Assembly: GCA_000620185.1 (NCBI GenBank)
Contig: JHVO01000010.1
Location: forward strand, 186,001-250,000
Source of the DNA: Geodermatophilaceae bacterium URHB0062
GTDB taxonomy: Bacteria; Actinomycetota; Actinomycetes; Mycobacteriales; Geodermatophilaceae
DNA: 64,000 nucleotides
Reading direction: 5' to 3'
Both the position numbers and the translations under genes were made by a program. The stretch's first letter is position 1, and each line of letters starts with the position of its first letter. Shown here piece after piece: positions 33,611 to 43,602 of the stretch. The notes under the pieces are model-generated. The model made no database searches. It saw nothing but the letters and a program-made list of their open reading frames with translations, and was not told where the DNA came from.

Positions 33611-35022
33611 GAGTCGGTGCCGACTTCGTGCACGCGGATCAGGTTGGTGGAGCCGACGGTGTTGGGCGGGCTGCCGGCGACGACGACCACCCGGTCACCG
33701 ACCTTGAGCCGGCCGATGGACAGCAGCGAGAAGTCGACCTGGGCCACCATGTCGTCGGTGTGCTCGACCGACGGGACGAGGAAGGTCTCCACGCCCCAGG
33801 AGAGCGCGAGCTGGCTGCGCACGCGCGCGTCCACGGTGAAGGCCAGCAACGGCTGGCGCGGGTGCAGCGCCGCCAGACGCCGGGCGGTCTCGCCCGTCTG
33901 CGTGAAGGTGGCCAGCGCCTTCACGTCCAGGCTCTCGCCGATGTCGCGGGCGGCGCGCACGATCGCCCCCGAGCGCGAGCGGGACCGCCGCACCAGCTCG
34001 GGCACCCACAGGTGGTCGCTCTCGACGGCGTCGATGATCCGTTCCATCGTGCGGACGGCGCCCACGGGGTGCGCGCCGACCGACGTCTCGCCGGAGAGCA
34101 TCACCGCGTCGGCACCGTCGAGGACGGCGTTGGCGACATCGGAGGCCTCGGCGCGCGTGGGGCGCGAGTTCGTGATCATCGACTCGAGCATCTGGGTGGC
34201 CACGATGACCGGCTTGTTGCGCTCGCGGGCGGCCGTGATGGCCCGCTTCTGCACCAGCGGCACCTGCTCGAGCGCCAGCTCCACGCCGAGGTCGCCGCGG
34301 GCGACCATGATGCCGTCGAAGGCCTCGACGATGGCCTCGAGGTTGGTCACGGCCTCGGGCTTCTCGAGCTTCGCGATGACCGGGACGACGACGTCCTCCT
34401 GGCGCATGATGTCGCGCACCAGCTCCGCGTCGTCCGGCGACCGCACGAACGACAGCGCGATGAAGTCGGCGCCCAGGTGCAGGGCGAAGCGGAGGTCCTC
34501 CTCGTCCTTGTCGGACAGGGCCGGAACGCTGACCGCAACACCGGGCAGCGAGAGCCCCTTGTTGTTGGAGACCTGGCCGCCCTCGACCACCAGGCAGAAG
34601 ACGTCCGGTCCGGCCACGCGGACGACCGAGAGCGCCAGCTTGCCGTCGTCGACGAGCAGCCGGTCACCGACCCGGGCGTCGGCCGCCAGGTTCTTGTACG
34701 TCGTGGAGACGCGCTCCGCGGTGCCCGGTACGTCGTCGACGGTGATGCAGACCTGGCTGCCCGTCTCCCACACGACGGGGCCGTCGGCGAACGTCCCGAG
34801 CCGGATCTTGGGACCCTGCAGGTCGGCGAGGATGGCGACGGCGTGGCCGGTCTTGTCCGAGGCCTCCCGCACCAGCGCGTAGGAGGTGGCGTGGTCCTCG
34901 TGGGCGCCGTGGCTGAAGTTCAGCCGGGCGACGTCCATCCCGGACTCGACGAGGGCGGTGATCTGTTCGAGTGACCCGGTGGCGGGGCCGAGGGTGCAGA
35001 CGATCTTGGCACGGCGGGACAT
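33607..35022 (-). CDS. pyk: Pyruvate kinase
   Basis: This 471-residue enzyme starts MSRRAKIVCTLGPATGS. The barrel has RLNFSHGAHEDH, ADLQGPKIRLG, the catalytic Lys in VIAKLEKPEAV, the MVARGDLGVEL cation site and VATQMLESMITNSRPTRAE near residue 270. LDGADAVMLSGETSVGAHPV follows. The C-terminal domain has a phosphosugar-type site. It makes pyruvate and ATP from phosphoenolpyruvate and ADP. The ATG at 35022 is chosen over an upstream frame that runs into the repeat region. The 86-bp repeat occupies its upstream side. Confidence 0.97.
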   Translation of the reverse strand: MSRRAKIVCTLGPATGSLEQITALVESGMDVARLNFSHGAHEDHATSYALVREASDKTGHAVAILADLQGPKIRLGTFADGPVVWETGSQVCITVDDVPGTAERVSTTYKNLAADARVGDRLLVDDGKLALSVVRVAGPDVFCLVVEGGQVSNNKGLSLPGVAVSVPALSDKDEEDLRFALHLGADFIALSFVRSPDDAELVRDIMRQEDVVVPVIAKLEKPEAVTNLEAIVEAFDGIMVARGDLGVELALEQVPLVQKRAITAARERNKPVIVATQMLESMITNSRPTRAEASDVANAVLDGADAVMLSGETSVGAHPVGAVRTMERIIDAVESDHLWVPELVRRSRSRSGAIVRAARDIGESLDVKALATFTQTGETARRLAALHPRQPLLAFTVDARVRSQLALSWGVETFLVPSVEHTDDMVAQVDFSLLSIGRLKVGDRVVVVAGSPPNTVGSTNLIRVHEVGTDS

Positions 35023-35050
35023 GGCACGAACGGTATTGCATCGCGATCCT

Positions 35051-35232
35051 CCGGACCGCACCGCGGCCAGGTGCCGTCCCCGGTCGGCGCTGAGCCCCTC
35101 CCCGCGTCCCGGTCGGGAACCCTCCGGGCCCCGCGACCGGACCGCACCGCGGCCAGGTGCCGTCCCCGGTCGGCGCTGAGCCCCTCCCCGCGTCCCGGGC
35201 GGGAACCCTCCGGGCCCCGCGACCGGACCGCA
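35051..35232. repeat. 86-bp tandem repeat, 2.1 copies, filling the pyk-gltD gap
   Basis: The unit begins CCGGACCGCACCGCGGCCAG at 35051 and again at 35137, with a third start CCGGACCGCA at 35223. The two full copies differ at very few positions. The array fills almost the whole gap between the gltD stop and the pyk start, so the pyk promoter must lie in or across it. A diverged relative occurs at 30820-30898. Confidence 0.95.
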
Positions 35233-35235
35233 GTG

Positions 35236-36726
35236 TTATCTCAGAGCGACAGCCGTGGGGGTGACGGGACGGGGCAGCGCGGACTCCCCCGTCAGCCAGG
35301 TGTCGGCGGCCGCGGCCGCGGCCCGGCCCTCGGCGATGGCCCACACGATCAGCGACTGGCCGCGGCCCATGTCACCGGCGACGAAGACGCCCGGCACGGT
35401 CGACATGAACTGCGCGTCGCGGGCGACGTTGCCGCGGCCGTCGACCTCGACCCCGAGGGCGTCGATCAGCCCCTCGCGCTGGGCCCCGGTGAAGCCCATG
35501 GCGAGGAAGACCAGGTCGGCCGGCACCTCGCGCTCGGTGCCCTCGATCTTCTGGAACCGCCCGTCGACCCGCTCCACCTCGTGCAGCAGGAGCGCCCGCA
35601 GGTTGCCGGCGTCGTCCCCCAGGAAGCGCTCGGTGTTGACCGAGTACAGCCGCTCCCCGCCCTCCTCGTGGGCGCTCGAGACGCGCATGATCATCGGGTA
35701 GGTCGGCCACGGGTTGCCGGCCGGGTCCCGGCGGTCCGGCGGCGCCGGCATGATCTCCAGCTGGGTGACCGACGCCGCGCCCTGCCGGTGGGCCGTGCCC
35801 AGGCAGTCGGCGCCGGTGTCACCGCCACCGATGATCACCACGTGCTTGCCCCGGGCGTTGATCGGCGGGTCGTCGAGCTCGCCGAGCGCCTGCCGGTTAC
35901 CGAAGGGCAGGTACTCCATCGCGAGGTGGATGCCCTTGAGTTCCCGCCCCGGCGCGAGCAGGTCGCGGCCGATCGTCGCGCCGCCGGAGAGCACGACGGC
36001 GTCGTACTCGGCGCGCAACTGCTCGGCGGAGAGGTCGTCGTCCTTGCTGCCGCCGACCTCCACACCGGTGACGAACCGCGTGCCCTCGGCGCGCATCTGG
36101 TCCAGCCGCCGGTCGAGGACCGCCTTCTCCATCTTGAACTCGGGGATGCCGTACCGGAGCAGGCCGCCGATCCGGTCGGCCCGCTCGTAGACGGTCACGT
36201 CGTGGCCGGCCCGGGTGAGCTGCTGGGCGGCCGCCAGGCCGGCGGGGCCGGACCCGATGACGGCGACCTTCTTGCCGGACCGCTGCGCCGGGGTCTGCGG
36301 CTGGACCCAGCCCTCCTCGAACGCCCGGTCGATGATCTCCCACTCGATCTGCTTGATCGTGACGGGCGACTCCTGCAGGTTCAGCACGCAGGAGCCCTCG
36401 CAGGGCGCCGGGCAGAGCTTCCCGGTGAACTCCGGGAAGTTGTTGGTCGAGTGCAGCCGCTCGATCGCGTCGTGCCAGTCGTCGCGCCGGGCCAGGTCGT
36501 TCCACTCCGGGATGAGGTTGGCGACCGGGCAGGCGTGGTGGCAGAACGGGATGCCGCAGTCCATGCAGCGGGCCGCCTGCTTGCGCACGGCCTCGACCGG
36601 GAAGACGGCGTCCTCCCCGTTGGCCCGGGAGAGGTAGACGTCCTTCCAGTCCAGGATGCGGATGTCGACCGGACGACGCGGCGGGAGCTCCCGCTCGTAC
36701 TTCAAAAATCCCGTGCTGTCAGCCAC
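35236..36726 (-). CDS. gltD: Glutamate synthase (NADPH) small subunit
   Basis: This 496-residue protein has N-terminal cysteines ARCMDCGIPFCHHACP (near residue 50) for a 4Fe-4S cluster, an FAD fold VIGSGPAGLAAAQQL near 150 and an NADPH fold VVIIGGGDTGADCLG near 290. LAMGFTGAQREGL near 415 and VFVAGDMGRGQSLIVWAI complete the FAD site. It passes electrons from NADPH to the GltB subunit. The GTG at 36726 has GGAGG 6 bases upstream. It follows gltB by 53 bases in the same transcript. Confidence 0.96.
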   Translation of the reverse strand: MADSTGFLKYERELPPRRPVDIRILDWKDVYLSRANGEDAVFPVEAVRKQAARCMDCGIPFCHHACPVANLIPEWNDLARRDDWHDAIERLHSTNNFPEFTGKLCPAPCEGSCVLNLQESPVTIKQIEWEIIDRAFEEGWVQPQTPAQRSGKKVAVIGSGPAGLAAAQQLTRAGHDVTVYERADRIGGLLRYGIPEFKMEKAVLDRRLDQMRAEGTRFVTGVEVGGSKDDDLSAEQLRAEYDAVVLSGGATIGRDLLAPGRELKGIHLAMEYLPFGNRQALGELDDPPINARGKHVVIIGGGDTGADCLGTAHRQGAASVTQLEIMPAPPDRRDPAGNPWPTYPMIMRVSSAHEEGGERLYSVNTERFLGDDAGNLRALLLHEVERVDGRFQKIEGTEREVPADLVFLAMGFTGAQREGLIDALGVEVDGRGNVARDAQFMSTVPGVFVAGDMGRGQSLIVWAIAEGRAAAAAADTWLTGESALPRPVTPTAVALR

Positions 36727-36779
36727 GAGCCGCCTCCTTCTGCGCGAGTTGCGTGAGCCTTTCGGTCCGGCGCCGCGTC

Positions 36780-39700
36780 TCACCCACGAGCCGCCTCCAT
36801 AACCGCCAGATCCACATCCGTGCCGTTGGCCTCGGCCATCCGCTGGGCCTCCAGTGCCCGCCGGTAGTCGCGCGGCATGATCACGCTGAACTGCTCCGAC
36901 CACCGGCCCCAGTCGGCCAGGAGCGCGTGCGCGACCGTCGACTCGGTGTCCTCCGCGTACCGGACCAGGACGTCGCGCAGCCACTGCGCCGACTCGTTGT
37001 CCAGCGGATCGATGTCGACCATCTCTCCGTTGACCCGGTGCCGGGCCAGGTCGAGCACGTAGGCGATCCCACCGGACATGCCGGCGGCGATGTTGCGGCC
37101 GGTCGGGCCGAGGATGATCGCGCGCCCGCCCGTCATGTACTCGAGCGCGTGGTCGCCGACGCCCTCGACGACGGCCAGCGCCCCGGAGTTGCGGACGCAG
37201 AACCGCTCGCCGACCCGGCCGCGCAGGAAGATCTCGCCGCCGGTCGCGCCGTAGCCGATGACGTTGCCGGCGAGGACGTTGTCCTCGGCGGCGAACGGCG
37301 CCTCGCGCGAGGGCCGGACGACGATCCGGCCGCCGGAGAGGCCCTTGCCCACGTAGTCGTTGGCGTCGCCGTAGAGCCGCATCGTGATGCCGCGCGGCAG
37401 GAAGGCGCCGAACGACTGGCCGGCCGATCCGCCGAAGGTGAGGTCGATCGTGCCGTCGGGCAGACCCTCGCCGCCGAAGCGACGGGTGACCATCGAGCCC
37501 AGCATCGTCCCGACGGTCCGGTTGACGTTGCGCACCGGCAGTTCGAGCGTCACCGGCCGCGCGTCGAGCAGCGCGCCCTCGCAGAGCTGGATGAGCGTCT
37601 GGTCGAGCGCGACGTCGAGGCCGTGGTCCTGGTCGCGGACCTTGCGCAGCGACGCACCCTCCGGCAGCTCCGGCACGACCAGCAGGGGGGCCAGGTCGAG
37701 ACCGGAGGCCTTCCAGTGGTCGACCGCCTTGCGCGTGTCGAGGAGCTCGGCGTGACCGATCGCCTCGTCGAGGGACCGGAAGCCCAGCTCGGCCAGGTAC
37801 TCGCGCACCTGCTCGGCCAGGAACTCGAAGAAGGTGACGACGAACGCCGGCCGCCCGGTGAACCGCTTGCGCAGCTCCGGGTTCTGCGTGGCCACGCCGA
37901 CCGGGCAGGTGTCGAGGTGGCAGACCCGCATCATGATGCAGCCCGACACCACCAGCGGCGCCGTCGCGAAGCCGTACTCCTCGGCGCCCAGCAGCGCGGC
38001 GATGATCACGTCGCGGCCGGTCTTCATCTGCCCGTCGGCCTGCACCACGATGCGGTCGCGCAGCCCGTTGGCCAGCAGCGTCTGCTGGGTCTCGGCCAGA
38101 CCGAGCTCCCAGGGCGACCCGGCGTGCTTGAGCGACGTCAGCGGCGCCGCACCGGTGCCGCCGTCGTGGCCGGAGATGAGCACCAGGTCGGCGTGCGCCT
38201 TGCTCACACCGGCAGCGACCGTCCCGACCCCGACCTCGGCGACCAGCTTGACGTTGATCCGCGCGTCGTTGTTGGCGTTCTTCAGATCGTGGATGAGCTG
38301 CTTGAGGTCCTCGATCGAGTAGATGTCGTGGTGCGGGGGCGGGCTGATCAGGCCCACGCCCGGCGTCGAGTGCCGGGTGCGCGCCACCCACGGGTAGACC
38401 TTGCCGCCGGGCAGCTGACCGCCCTCACCGGGCTTGGCGCCCTGCGCCATCTTGATCTGGATGTCGTCGGCATTGACCAGGTACTCGCTGGTGACGCCGA
38501 ACCGCCCGCTGGCCACCTGCTTGATCGCCGAGCGCCGCAGGTCGCCGTTCGGGTCGGGCGAGAAGCGGTCGGGGTCCTCCCCGCCCTCGCCGGTGTTGGA
38601 CTTGCCGCCCAGCCGGTTCATCGCGATGGCGAGCGTCTCGTGCGCCTCCTGCGAGATCGAGCCGTAGCTCATCGCGCCGGTCTGGAAGCGCCGGACGATC
38701 TCCGAGACGGGCTCCACCTCGTCGAGCGGCACCGGCGGGCGGGCGCCGGTCTTCAGCGCGAAGAGCCCGCGCAGCGTGGCGGCGTCCTCCGACAACTTGT
38801 CGACGGTCTCGGTGTACTTCCGGAAGACCTCGTACTGCCGCGACCGGGTGGCGTGCTGGAGCAGGAACACCGTCTCGGGGTTGAAGAGGTGCACCTCCCC
38901 CTCGCGACGCCACTGGTACTCCCCGCCGGTCTCCAGCCGACGGTGCGCCCGCTCGGTGGGGTTCTCCGGGTAGGCGCGGCGGTGGCGCATGGCCACCTCC
39001 TCGGCGAGCACGTCGATGCCGACGCCGCCCAGCGGGGCGGAGGTGCCGGTGAAGTACTCGTCGACGAGCTCCTGCGACAGCCCGACGGCCTCGAAGATCT
39101 GGGCCATCGTGTACGAGCCGACGGTGCTGATGCCCATCTTGCTCATGACCTTGAGGACGCCCTTGCCGAGCGCCTTGACCATGTTGCGCACGGCCTGCGC
39201 GGGCTCCACGCCGGTGAGCGCGCCGTCGCGGATGAGGTCCTCGACCGACTCGAACGCCAGGTAGGGGTTCACCGCGGCCGCGCCGTAGCCGAGCAGCAGC
39301 GCGACGTGGTGCACCTCGCGACAGTCGCCGGCCTCGACGACCAGCCCGACCTCCATGCGGGTCTTCTCCCGCACCAGGTGGTGGTGCACGGCCGCCGTCA
39401 TGAGCAGCGACGGGATCGGGGCGCGCTGCTCGTCGCAGTCGCGGTCGGACAGCACGATGATCCGGGCGCCCGCCGCGATCGCCTTGCTCACCTTGGTGCG
39501 CAGCTGCTCGATCGCCTCGGCGAGAGCCTCGCCGCCGCCGGTGACGTCGAAGTGGCCGGTGATCCGGACGGCGGCGAACCCGGGCAGGTCGCCGTCGTCG
39601 TCGATGTGCAGGATCTTGGCGAGCTCGTCGTTGTCGATGACCGGGAACGGCAGGAACACCTGGCGGCAGGAGGCAGGCAGCGCCTCCAGCAGGTTCTGCT

Positions 39701-41450
39701 CGGGACCGAAGGTGCGCCCGAGGCTGGTCACCAGCTCCTCGCGGATGGCGTCCAACGGCGGGTTCGTGACCTGTGCGAACAGCTGGCCGAAGTAGTCGAA
39801 CAGCAGCCGCGACCGGTCCGACAGCGCGGCCACCGGGGTGTCGGTGCCCATCGACCCGATCGGCTCCGCGCCGGTGGCGGCCATCGGCGTCACCAGGACG
39901 CGCAGCTCCTCCTCCGTGTAGCCGAACAGCTGCTGCCGGCGGACGACGGACTCGTGGCTGGGCCGCGCGCGGCGGCGCTCGGGCAGCGTGGGCAGGTGCA
40001 CCAGGCCGGCGTGCAGCCAGTCGTCGTAGGGGTGCTCGGCGGCCAGCGCGCCCTTGACCTCCTCGTCCGAGACGATCTTCCCGGACGAGGTGTCGACGAG
40101 GAACATGCGGCCGGGCTGGAGGCGGCCCTTGGCCACGATGTCGGCGGCCGGGATGTCGAGGACGCCGACCTCGCTGGCGAGGATCACCAGGTCGTCCTTG
40201 GTCTGCCACCAGCGCCCCGGGCGCAGGCCGTTGCGGTCGAGGACGGCGCCGATGACCGTGCCGTCGGTGAAGCAGACGGCGGCCGGGCCGTCCCACGGCT
40301 CCATGATCGAGGAGTGGAACCGGTAGAAGGCCCTCCGCGCGGGGTCCATCTCCTCGTGGTTCTCCCAGGCCTCCGGGATCATCATCAGCACCGCGTGCGG
40401 CAGTGACCGGCCCGACAGGTGCAGCAGCTCGAGCACCTCGTCGAAGGTGGCCGAGTCGCTGAAGTCGCTGGCGTTGACCGGGAAGATCCGCTCGAGCCCG
40501 AGCTCGGTGGCCGGGCCGGCCGGGCCGTCGAACAGGTCGGTGGCGAGCTTGGCCTCGCGGGCACGCATGCGGTTGCGGTTGCCCTTGATCGTGTTGATCT
40601 CGCCGTTGTGCGCGATGAAGCGGAACGGGTGCGCCAGCGGCCAGCTCGGGAAGGTGTTGGTCGAGAACCGGCTGTGCACCAGCGCGATCGCCGACTCGTA
40701 GCGCTCGTCGCGCAGGTCGGGGAAGAACAGCGGCAGCTGGTCGGTGGTGAGCATGCCCTTGTAGGTGATCGTCCGCGACGAGAGCGAGACGAAGTAGAGC
40801 GAGCTGCCGGCGTCGACGGCGGCGCGCTCGGCCCGCTTGCGCAGCACGAACGAGCGCCGCTCCAGCCGGGTCACGCCGTTGTGGGCGACGTTCCCACCGA
40901 AGGCGGCCGCGTCGGCGCGGGCCCCCATGGTCTCGGCGACGAAGAGCTGGGCGAAGTGCGGCATGACCGCGCGGGCGGTGGGCCCGAGGTCCGCGCCGTC
41001 GGGGTCGACCGGCACGTCGCGCCAGCCGAGGACGGTGAGGCCTTCCTCGTCGGCGAGCTTGGCCACCTCGTCGATGCGGGCCGACCGCTCGGTCTCGTCC
41101 GCCGGCAGGAAGGCGATGCCGACCGAGTACTCCCCCGCCGGCGGCAGGTCGAAGTCGACGCCGGCGCGCAGCAGCGCGTCGGGGACCTGGGTGAGGATGC
41201 CCGCGCCGTCGCCGGAGTTGGGCTCGGCGCCGGCCGCCCCGCGGTGGTCGAGGTTGTGCAGCGCCGTGAGCCCCTGAGCGACGATCGAGCGGGACCGACG
41301 TCCGCGGGCGTCGGCCACGAAGGCGACGCCGCAGGCGTCCTTGTCGTTCGCCGGGTCGTACAGGCCCACGGGTGCGGGGACGGCGGAGAACGGGACGGCC
41401 GTGCCGCGGGGCTGCGCGGACTGAGCGGCGGGGGCGGTGCGGTCGGACAT
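36780..41450 (-). CDS. gltB: Glutamate synthase large subunit
   Basis: The 1556-residue GltB has a propeptide of 39 residues before Cys40 ([13 protein letters not shown]), the N-terminal nucleophile of the glutaminase domain. Next come the central domain, the FMN/synthase domain ([15 protein letters not shown] near 905; [18 protein letters not shown] near 1100) and the 3Fe-4S cysteines in [20 protein letters not shown] near 1170. A beta-helix GXGXG domain ends the protein. It makes two glutamates from glutamine and 2-oxoglutarate. The ATG at 41450 follows GGGAG; the longer open frame to 41792 is rejected. Confidence 0.97.
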   Translation of the reverse strand: MSDRTAPAAQSAQPRGTAVPFSAVPAPVGLYDPANDKDACGVAFVADARGRRSRSIVAQGLTALHNLDHRGAAGAEPNSGDGAGILTQVPDALLRAGVDFDLPPAGEYSVGIAFLPADETERSARIDEVAKLADEEGLTVLGWRDVPVDPDGADLGPTARAVMPHFAQLFVAETMGARADAAAFGGNVAHNGVTRLERRSFVLRKRAERAAVDAGSSLYFVSLSSRTITYKGMLTTDQLPLFFPDLRDERYESAIALVHSRFSTNTFPSWPLAHPFRFIAHNGEINTIKGNRNRMRAREAKLATDLFDGPAGPATELGLERIFPVNASDFSDSATFDEVLELLHLSGRSLPHAVLMMIPEAWENHEEMDPARRAFYRFHSSIMEPWDGPAAVCFTDGTVIGAVLDRNGLRPGRWWQTKDDLVILASEVGVLDIPAADIVAKGRLQPGRMFLVDTSSGKIVSDEEVKGALAAEHPYDDWLHAGLVHLPTLPERRRARPSHESVVRRQQLFGYTEEELRVLVTPMAATGAEPIGSMGTDTPVAALSDRSRLLFDYFGQLFAQVTNPPLDAIREELVTSLGRTFGPEQNLLEALPASCRQVFLPFPVIDNDELAKILHIDDDGDLPGFAAVRITGHFDVTGGGEALAEAIEQLRTKVSKAIAAGARIIVLSDRDCDEQRAPIPSLLMTAAVHHHLVREKTRMEVGLVVEAGDCREVHHVALLLGYGAAAVNPYLAFESVEDLIRDGALTGVEPAQAVRNMVKALGKGVLKVMSKMGISTVGSYTMAQIFEAVGLSQELVDEYFTGTSAPLGGVGIDVLAEEVAMRHRRAYPENPTERAHRRLETGGEYQWRREGEVHLFNPETVFLLQHATRSRQYEVFRKYTETVDKLSEDAATLRGLFALKTGARPPVPLDEVEPVSEIVRRFQTGAMSYGSISQEAHETLAIAMNRLGGKSNTGEGGEDPDRFSPDPNGDLRRSAIKQVASGRFGVTSEYLVNADDIQIKMAQGAKPGEGGQLPGGKVYPWVARTRHSTPGVGLISPPPHHDIYSIEDLKQLIHDLKNANNDARINVKLVAEVGVGTVAAGVSKAHADLVLISGHDGGTGAAPLTSLKHAGSPWELGLAETQQTLLANGLRDRIVVQADGQMKTGRDVIIAALLGAEEYGFATAPLVVSGCIMMRVCHLDTCPVGVATQNPELRKRFTGRPAFVVTFFEFLAEQVREYLAELGFRSLDEAIGHAELLDTRKAVDHWKASGLDLAPLLVVPELPEGASLRKVRDQDHGLDVALDQTLIQLCEGALLDARPVTLELPVRNVNRTVGTMLGSMVTRRFGGEGLPDGTIDLTFGGSAGQSFGAFLPRGITMRLYGDANDYVGKGLSGGRIVVRPSREAPFAAEDNVLAGNVIGYGATGGEIFLRGRVGERFCVRNSGALAVVEGVGDHALEYMTGGRAIILGPTGRNIAAGMSGGIAYVLDLARHRVNGEMVDIDPLDNESAQWLRDVLVRYAEDTESTVAHALLADWGRWSEQFSVIMPRDYRRALEAQRMAEANGTDVDLAVMEAARG

Positions 41451-41822
41451 GTCACTCCCGTCGTCGGCGGTCGCCCGCGCCTCTACGGAGGTCGCGGACG
41501 AGGGCGGGGGCCCGGGCCGGTGGTCAAGGGGGCTGTGGAACGTGCGCGGGGCGGGCGGCAAATGCGGAGAGCCGGGCTGACGGCGCGAAACGTACGCTCC
41601 GGCCGCCGCTGGCTCGCAGGCCCCTCGGTAGGTGACCGCAGGGCTGTCTTCCGCGGGGCGACACTGGCCCGGTTCCGACGATCGCGACCCGGCCAGGATC
41701 GCTGGCGGGTCTGCTCGCAGGGTACACAGCCGTAACACCGCGCTCCTACGGTGAAACCTGCGGAACGGCGCGTCGGCGGTATCACTGGCCACGGTGGCCG
41801 GATCGCTGCCTGCGGGAACGCG
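41451..41822. other. 372-bp gap between lgt and gltB (gltB upstream region)
   Basis: No gene is visible; open frames here are shadows with poor codon bias. The segment 41715-41760 is less GC-rich and contains the minus-strand hexamer TACCCT (41720-41725), a possible -10 for gltB with a leader of about 260 bases; no good -35 fits. A short stem GGCCAC/GTGGCC near 41786-41798 may be the end of the lgt transcript. A long leader before gltB could hold a regulatory structure, but I see no known riboswitch. Confidence 0.4.
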
Positions 41823-42776
41823 TCAGTCCGGATCGCGGGGGCGGTGACCATCCTCACGCGCGGACGTCGTTCCGGCGTCCTCGGCCGGAGCCGCGGGCAC
41901 CGGCGCCGCGGCGTCCCCGGTCTCCCCGGCCGCCTGGTCGGCGCCGCGGGTGATGACCTCGCGCGGCCGGCCGCGCATGGCGACGAAGTAGGCCACGGCG
42001 AGCAGTCCGACCACGATCGCGGTGAAGACGTTGATCCGGACGCCGAAGAAGTGCGTGGCCGGGTCGGTGCGCAGCAGCTCGATCCAGAGCCGACCGAAGC
42101 AGTACGCGGCCACGTAGAGCGCGAAGGCGCGCCCGTGGCCCAGCCGGAACCGGCGGTCGGCCCAGATCACGAACGCAGCGGCGGCCAGGTCCCACAGCAG
42201 CTCGTAGAGGAACGTGGGGTGGAAGTAGCCCAGGACGATCGGGTGGCCGTCCGGCCCGAGGGCGGCCCGTCCCCCGCTCCACTCGTAGATCTTGAGGGCC
42301 CACGGCAGGTCGGTGCGGCCACCGTAGAGCTCGTTGTTGAACCAGTTGCCCAGGCGGCCGATCGCCTGGGCGATCAGCAGGCCGGGAGCCACCGCGTCGG
42401 CGAAGGCCGGCAGCGGGATGCCCCGGCGCCGGCAGGCGATCCAAGCCCCCACCCCGCCGAGCGCGATCGCGCCCCAGATGCCGAGGCCGCCCTCCCAGAT
42501 GGCGAAGGCCCGCAGCGGGTGACCGCCCTCGCCGAAGTAGGGCCCCGGACTCGTGATGACGTGGTAGATCCGGCCGCCGATGATGCCGAAGGGCACCGCC
42601 CAGACGGCGATGTCGAGCACGTCACCCGGGGCGCCGCCGCGGGCGACCCACCGGCGCTCGGTGAGCACGCAGGCGGCGACGATGCCCGCGACGATGCACA
42701 GCGCGTAGGCGCGGATCGGCAGCGGCCCGAGCTCCCACACGCCCTGCGTGGGGCTCGGGATGCTTGCAAGGGTCAC
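41823..42776 (-). CDS. lgt: Phosphatidylglycerol-prolipoprotein diacylglyceryl transferase
   Basis: The 317-residue, seven-helix enzyme shows the Lgt signature GRLGNWFNNELYGG near residue 140, with the catalytic Arg and Asn, and HPTFLYELLWD with the conserved His near 185. It transfers diacylglycerol to the lipobox Cys of lipoproteins such as LivK. The C-terminus is an Ala/Pro-rich, charged cytoplasmic tail. The GTG at 42776 gives the typical N-terminus (MTLASIPSPTQGVWELGPL); an upstream start at 42827 would overlap trpA. It follows trpA by 37 bases in the trp cluster, as is usual in actinobacteria. Confidence 0.95.
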   Translation of the reverse strand: MTLASIPSPTQGVWELGPLPIRAYALCIVAGIVAACVLTERRWVARGGAPGDVLDIAVWAVPFGIIGGRIYHVITSPGPYFGEGGHPLRAFAIWEGGLGIWGAIALGGVGAWIACRRRGIPLPAFADAVAPGLLIAQAIGRLGNWFNNELYGGRTDLPWALKIYEWSGGRAALGPDGHPIVLGYFHPTFLYELLWDLAAAAFVIWADRRFRLGHGRAFALYVAAYCFGRLWIELLRTDPATHFFGVRINVFTAIVVGLLAVAYFVAMRGRPREVITRGADQAAGETGDAAAPVPAAPAEDAGTTSAREDGHRPRDPD

Positions 42777-42813
42777 GACGCTGCTCCGCAGGGGAATCGG
42801 AAGCCTCCGGCGC

Positions 42814-43602
42814 TCACGAGCGCACACCCCCGGCCAGGTCCTCGGACAACGCCCGGACTCCCTTCGCTCCCCGGCCCTCGAGCATCTCGCGGACGTAGGC
42901 GGTCCCGACGATGACGCCGTCGGCGAACGAGGCCACCTGGGCCGCCTGCCGCCCGTCGGACACCCCGAGGCCCACGCACACCGCCAGGTCGGGGGCGACC
43001 GCCCGGGTGCGGGCCACCAGCGTCGCCGCTGCGTCGCTCACCGTCGACCGCGTCCCGGTCACGCCCATCGTGGACGCGGCGTACACGAAGCCCCGGCAGG
43101 CGGCGGTCGTCGAGCGCAGCCGGGCGTCGGTCGAGGAGGGCGCCACGAGGAAGACCCGGTCGAGGTCGGCCCGCTCGGCCGCGGCGATCCAGTCGGCGGC
43201 CTCCTCGGGGATCAGGTCGGGCGTGATCGCCCCCGCTCCGCCGGCGGCGGCGAGGTCGGTGGCGAAGCGCTCGACCCCGTAGCGCTCGATCGGGTTCCAG
43301 TAGCTCATCACCACGGGGGCGGCGCCGGCCGCGGCCACGGCCTCGACCGCCCGGAGGACGTCGCGCATCCCGACGCCGGCGCGGACGGCGACGTCCACCG
43401 CCTGCTGGATCACCGGCCCGTCGATGCCCGGGTCGCTGTAGGGGACGCCGATCTCGACGATGTCGGCCCCGCCCTCGACGGCCGCGATCATCGCCGCGAT
43501 CGAGGCGTCGACGTCGGGGTAGCCGACCGGCAGGTACGCCATCAGCGCGGCGCGCCCCTCCGCCTTCGCCGAGCCGATGCGCTCCGCCAGCTGACTCGTC
43601 AC
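42814..43602 (-). CDS. trpA: Tryptophan synthase alpha subunit
   Basis: The 262-residue TIM barrel has [11 protein letters not shown] (catalytic Asp), [20 protein letters not shown] (catalytic Glu at about residue 50) and [11 protein letters not shown] near 120. [14 protein letters not shown] binds the phosphate. It cleaves indole-3-glycerol phosphate to indole, which passes to TrpB. Its start overlaps the trpB stop by 4 bases. Confidence 0.97.
   Translation of the reverse strand: MTSQLAERIGSAKAEGRAALMAYLPVGYPDVDASIAAMIAAVEGGADIVEIGVPYSDPGIDGPVIQQAVDVAVRAGVGMRDVLRAVEAVAAAGAAPVVMSYWNPIERYGVERFATDLAAAGGAGAITPDLIPEEAADWIAAAERADLDRVFLVAPSSTDARLRSTTAACRGFVYAASTMGVTGTRSTVSDAAATLVARTRAVAPDLAVCVGLGVSDGRQAAQVASFADGVIVGTAYVREMLEGRGAKGVRALSEDLAGGVRS

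Noticed and set aside
38425-40296. 623-codon open frame on the minus strand within gltB
   Set aside because: It is an out-of-frame shadow of gltB with Arg/Gly/Pro-rich translation and no domain; the gltB frame has all the catalytic motifs.
36753-40406. 1217-codon plus-strand open frame opposite gltB
   Set aside because: Antisense shadow; Val/Arg/Gly/His-rich translation typical of the complement of a GC3-rich gene.
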